This document shows, piece by piece, positions 11,951 to 13,104 of a stretch of 13,104 bases of DNA. The first letter of the stretch is position 1. Every line of letters begins with the position of its first letter. Position numbers and translations under genes: made by a program. The notes beneath the pieces were generated by a model. It was not told the DNA's origin. It made no database searches and saw nothing but the letters and a program-made list of their open reading frames with translations. The stretch comes from Chloroflexota bacterium (GTDB taxonomy: Bacteria > Chloroflexota > Dehalococcoidia > Bin125), in contig JAPOXB010000074.1 in the NCBI GenBank assembly GCA_026707335.1, forward strand, positions 1 to 13,104. Reading direction: 5' to 3'.

Positions 11951-13104
11951 ATGCGCCCCATCACCGACGTGGCCGCCGACCTGGGCCTCGGCCCGGCCGA
12001 CCTCGACCTCTACGGCTCCGACAAGGCCAAGCTGACCCCGGCCGCCGTCGAGCGGCTGGCGGAGGCGACGCCCGGCAGCCTCGTGCTCGTGACGGGGATC
12101 AACCCCACGACGGGCGGCGAGGGCAAGACGACCACCTCGATCGGGCTGACGCAGGCGCTGCGCCGCCGCGGCGTCCGGGCCACCGCCGCGCTGCGCGAAC
12201 CGTCGATCGGGCCCGTGATGGGCATCAAGGGCGGCGGTACCGGCGGCGGCGGCTCCCAGATCCACCCGGCCGACCAGATCAACCTGCACTTCACGGGCGA
12301 CCTGCACGCCGTCACGGCGGCCAACAACCTGCTCGCCGCCGCGATCGACAACTCCATGTTCCACGGCAACCCGCACGGCCTAGACCCGCGGCGCATCACC
12401 TGGCGCCGGTGCCTCGACATGAACGACCGCGCGCTGCGCGGCGTCGTCGTGGGGCTGGGCGGCACGACCGACGGCGTCCCGCGCGAGGAGGGCTTCGACA
12501 TCACGCCGGCCTCCGAGGTGATGGCGATCCTGTCGGTGACATCGGGGCTGGACGACCTGCGGCAGCGCCTCGGCGACGTGATCGTGGGCTACACGCGCGA
12601 GATCGAGCCCGTGCGGTGCCGCGACCTCGGCGTCGATGTCGCGATGACCGTGCTGCTGCGGCAGGCCCTGCAGCCGAACCTCGTGCAGACCAGCGACGGC
12701 GGTCCCGCCTTCGTGCACGGTGGACCCTTCGCCAACATCGCCCTGGGCTGCAACAGCCTGATGGCCACGCGGGCCGCGCTCGCCACCTCCGACGTGACCG
12801 TCACCGAGGCCGGCTTCGGCTCGGACCTGGGGGCCGAGAAGTTCTTCAACATCTACTCGCGCATCGGCGGGCTGCGGCCCGAGGTCGCGGTGATCGTCGC
12901 CACGGCGCGGGCGCTGAAGCAGCACGGCGGCGTCGATGCGAAGCAACTCGAAGCGGAAAACGTGGAGGCCCTGCGCGCCGGGCTCGTCAACCTCGACGCG
13001 CACATCGACAACGTGCAGCGCCACGGGCTCACGGCCGTCGTGGCGGCCAACCGCTTCCCCGCCGACAGCGACGCGGAGATCGCGGCCATCGTCGAGCACT
13101 GCCG
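11951..13104 (+). CDS. fhs: Formate-tetrahydrofolate ligase (partial, 3' end missing)
   Basis: This frame is open to the window end and gives 384 of an expected 550-560 residues. The enzyme joins formate to tetrahydrofolate with ATP, making 10-formyl-THF in the cytoplasm. The P-loop GGEGKTT has Lys59; LREPSIGPVMG (81-91), INLHFTGD (110-117), TAANNLLAA (122-130), GVPREEGFDIT (175-185), FVHGGPFANIA (254-264), VTEAGFGSDLGAEKF (284-298) and VATARALKQHGG (316-327) are all typical. Arg82 and Glu83 match conserved catalytic-site residues. The first family signature, GxKGGAAGGGY, reads GIKGGGTGGGG (91-101) here, losing the Ala pair and the Tyr. The usual IAHGCNS reads IALGCNS (Leu265). The start has GGAGGAG 5 nt upstream and a TATCCT box. 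The formyl-THF hydrolase-like gene lies in the same window. Confidence 0.95.
   Translation, partial: MRPITDVAADLGLGPADLDLYGSDKAKLTPAAVERLAEATPGSLVLVTGINPTTGGEGKTTTSIGLTQALRRRGVRATAALREPSIGPVMGIKGGGTGGGGSQIHPADQINLHFTGDLHAVTAANNLLAAAIDNSMFHGNPHGLDPRRITWRRCLDMNDRALRGVVVGLGGTTDGVPREEGFDITPASEVMAILSVTSGLDDLRQRLGDVIVGYTREIEPVRCRDLGVDVAMTVLLRQALQPNLVQTSDGGPAFVHGGPFANIALGCNSLMATRAALATSDVTVTEAGFGSDLGAEKFFNIYSRIGGLRPEVAVIVATARALKQHGGVDAKQLEAENVEALRAGLVNLDAHIDNVQRHGLTAVVAANRFPADSDAEIAAIVEHC

Overview
The window is uniformly GC-rich (coding and spacer DNA alike) and tightly packed with bacterial metabolic and membrane genes. No rRNA, tRNA, CRISPR array, phage gene or transposase was seen. The organism cannot be named from 13 kb. 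Several things would suit a Chloroflexota-type bacterium (Dehalococcoidia/SAR202-like): tandem GGAGAGGGGG hairpins at the left edge, short TANNNT boxes just before start codons, leaderless-looking genes, and a thiolase-fold/DUF35 pair. This is inference with low confidence; another high-GC lineage is possible.

Layout. 1-217: two hairpin repeats, then a promoter. 218-550 (+): small two-helix membrane protein with an acidic tail, followed by a shared terminator hairpin. 630-3865 (-): read on the minus strand, a PlsC-type acyltransferase, then an SDR resembling the hydroxyacyl-CoA dehydrogenase domain of MFE-2, then a dienelactone hydrolase-like enzyme; the last two form an operon. 4005-6383 (+): an unrecognised 132-aa protein, then an FtsX/MacB-type ABC permease and its ATPase. 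6436-7917 (+): a PPOX-like split-barrel flavoprotein, then a stand-alone relative of the hydrolase domain of 10-formyl-THF dehydrogenase. 7940-8233 (-): FmdB-type zinc ribbon, divergent from htpX at 8340-9245 (+). 9363-11188 (+): a thiolase-fold protein that looks more like an Ltp2-type aldolase, coupled to a DUF35 partner. 11224-11912 (+): a two-helix membrane protein overlapping a lipoprotein gene. 11951-13104 (+): formate-tetrahydrofolate ligase (fhs), cut by the window end.

How the genes may work together. The SDR, the hydrolase, the acyltransferase and the aldolase/DUF35 pair all point to acyl-CoA, lipid or sterol-like substrate handling. The formyl-THF hydrolase and Fhs act in opposite directions on 10-formyl-THF and formate. 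HtpX, the ABC exporter, the lipoprotein and the small membrane proteins are envelope functions.

The most striking non-coding signal is a -10-like hexamer before nearly every gene that does not abut its upstream neighbour. In three cases (acyltransferase, ABC permease, 89-aa membrane protein) it lies 6-7 nt from the start codon with no Shine-Dalgarno sequence, so those mRNAs are predicted to be leaderless. The best candidates for new biology are the aldolase/DUF35 pair with its 11-codon leader ORF, and the Fhs with an altered signature.
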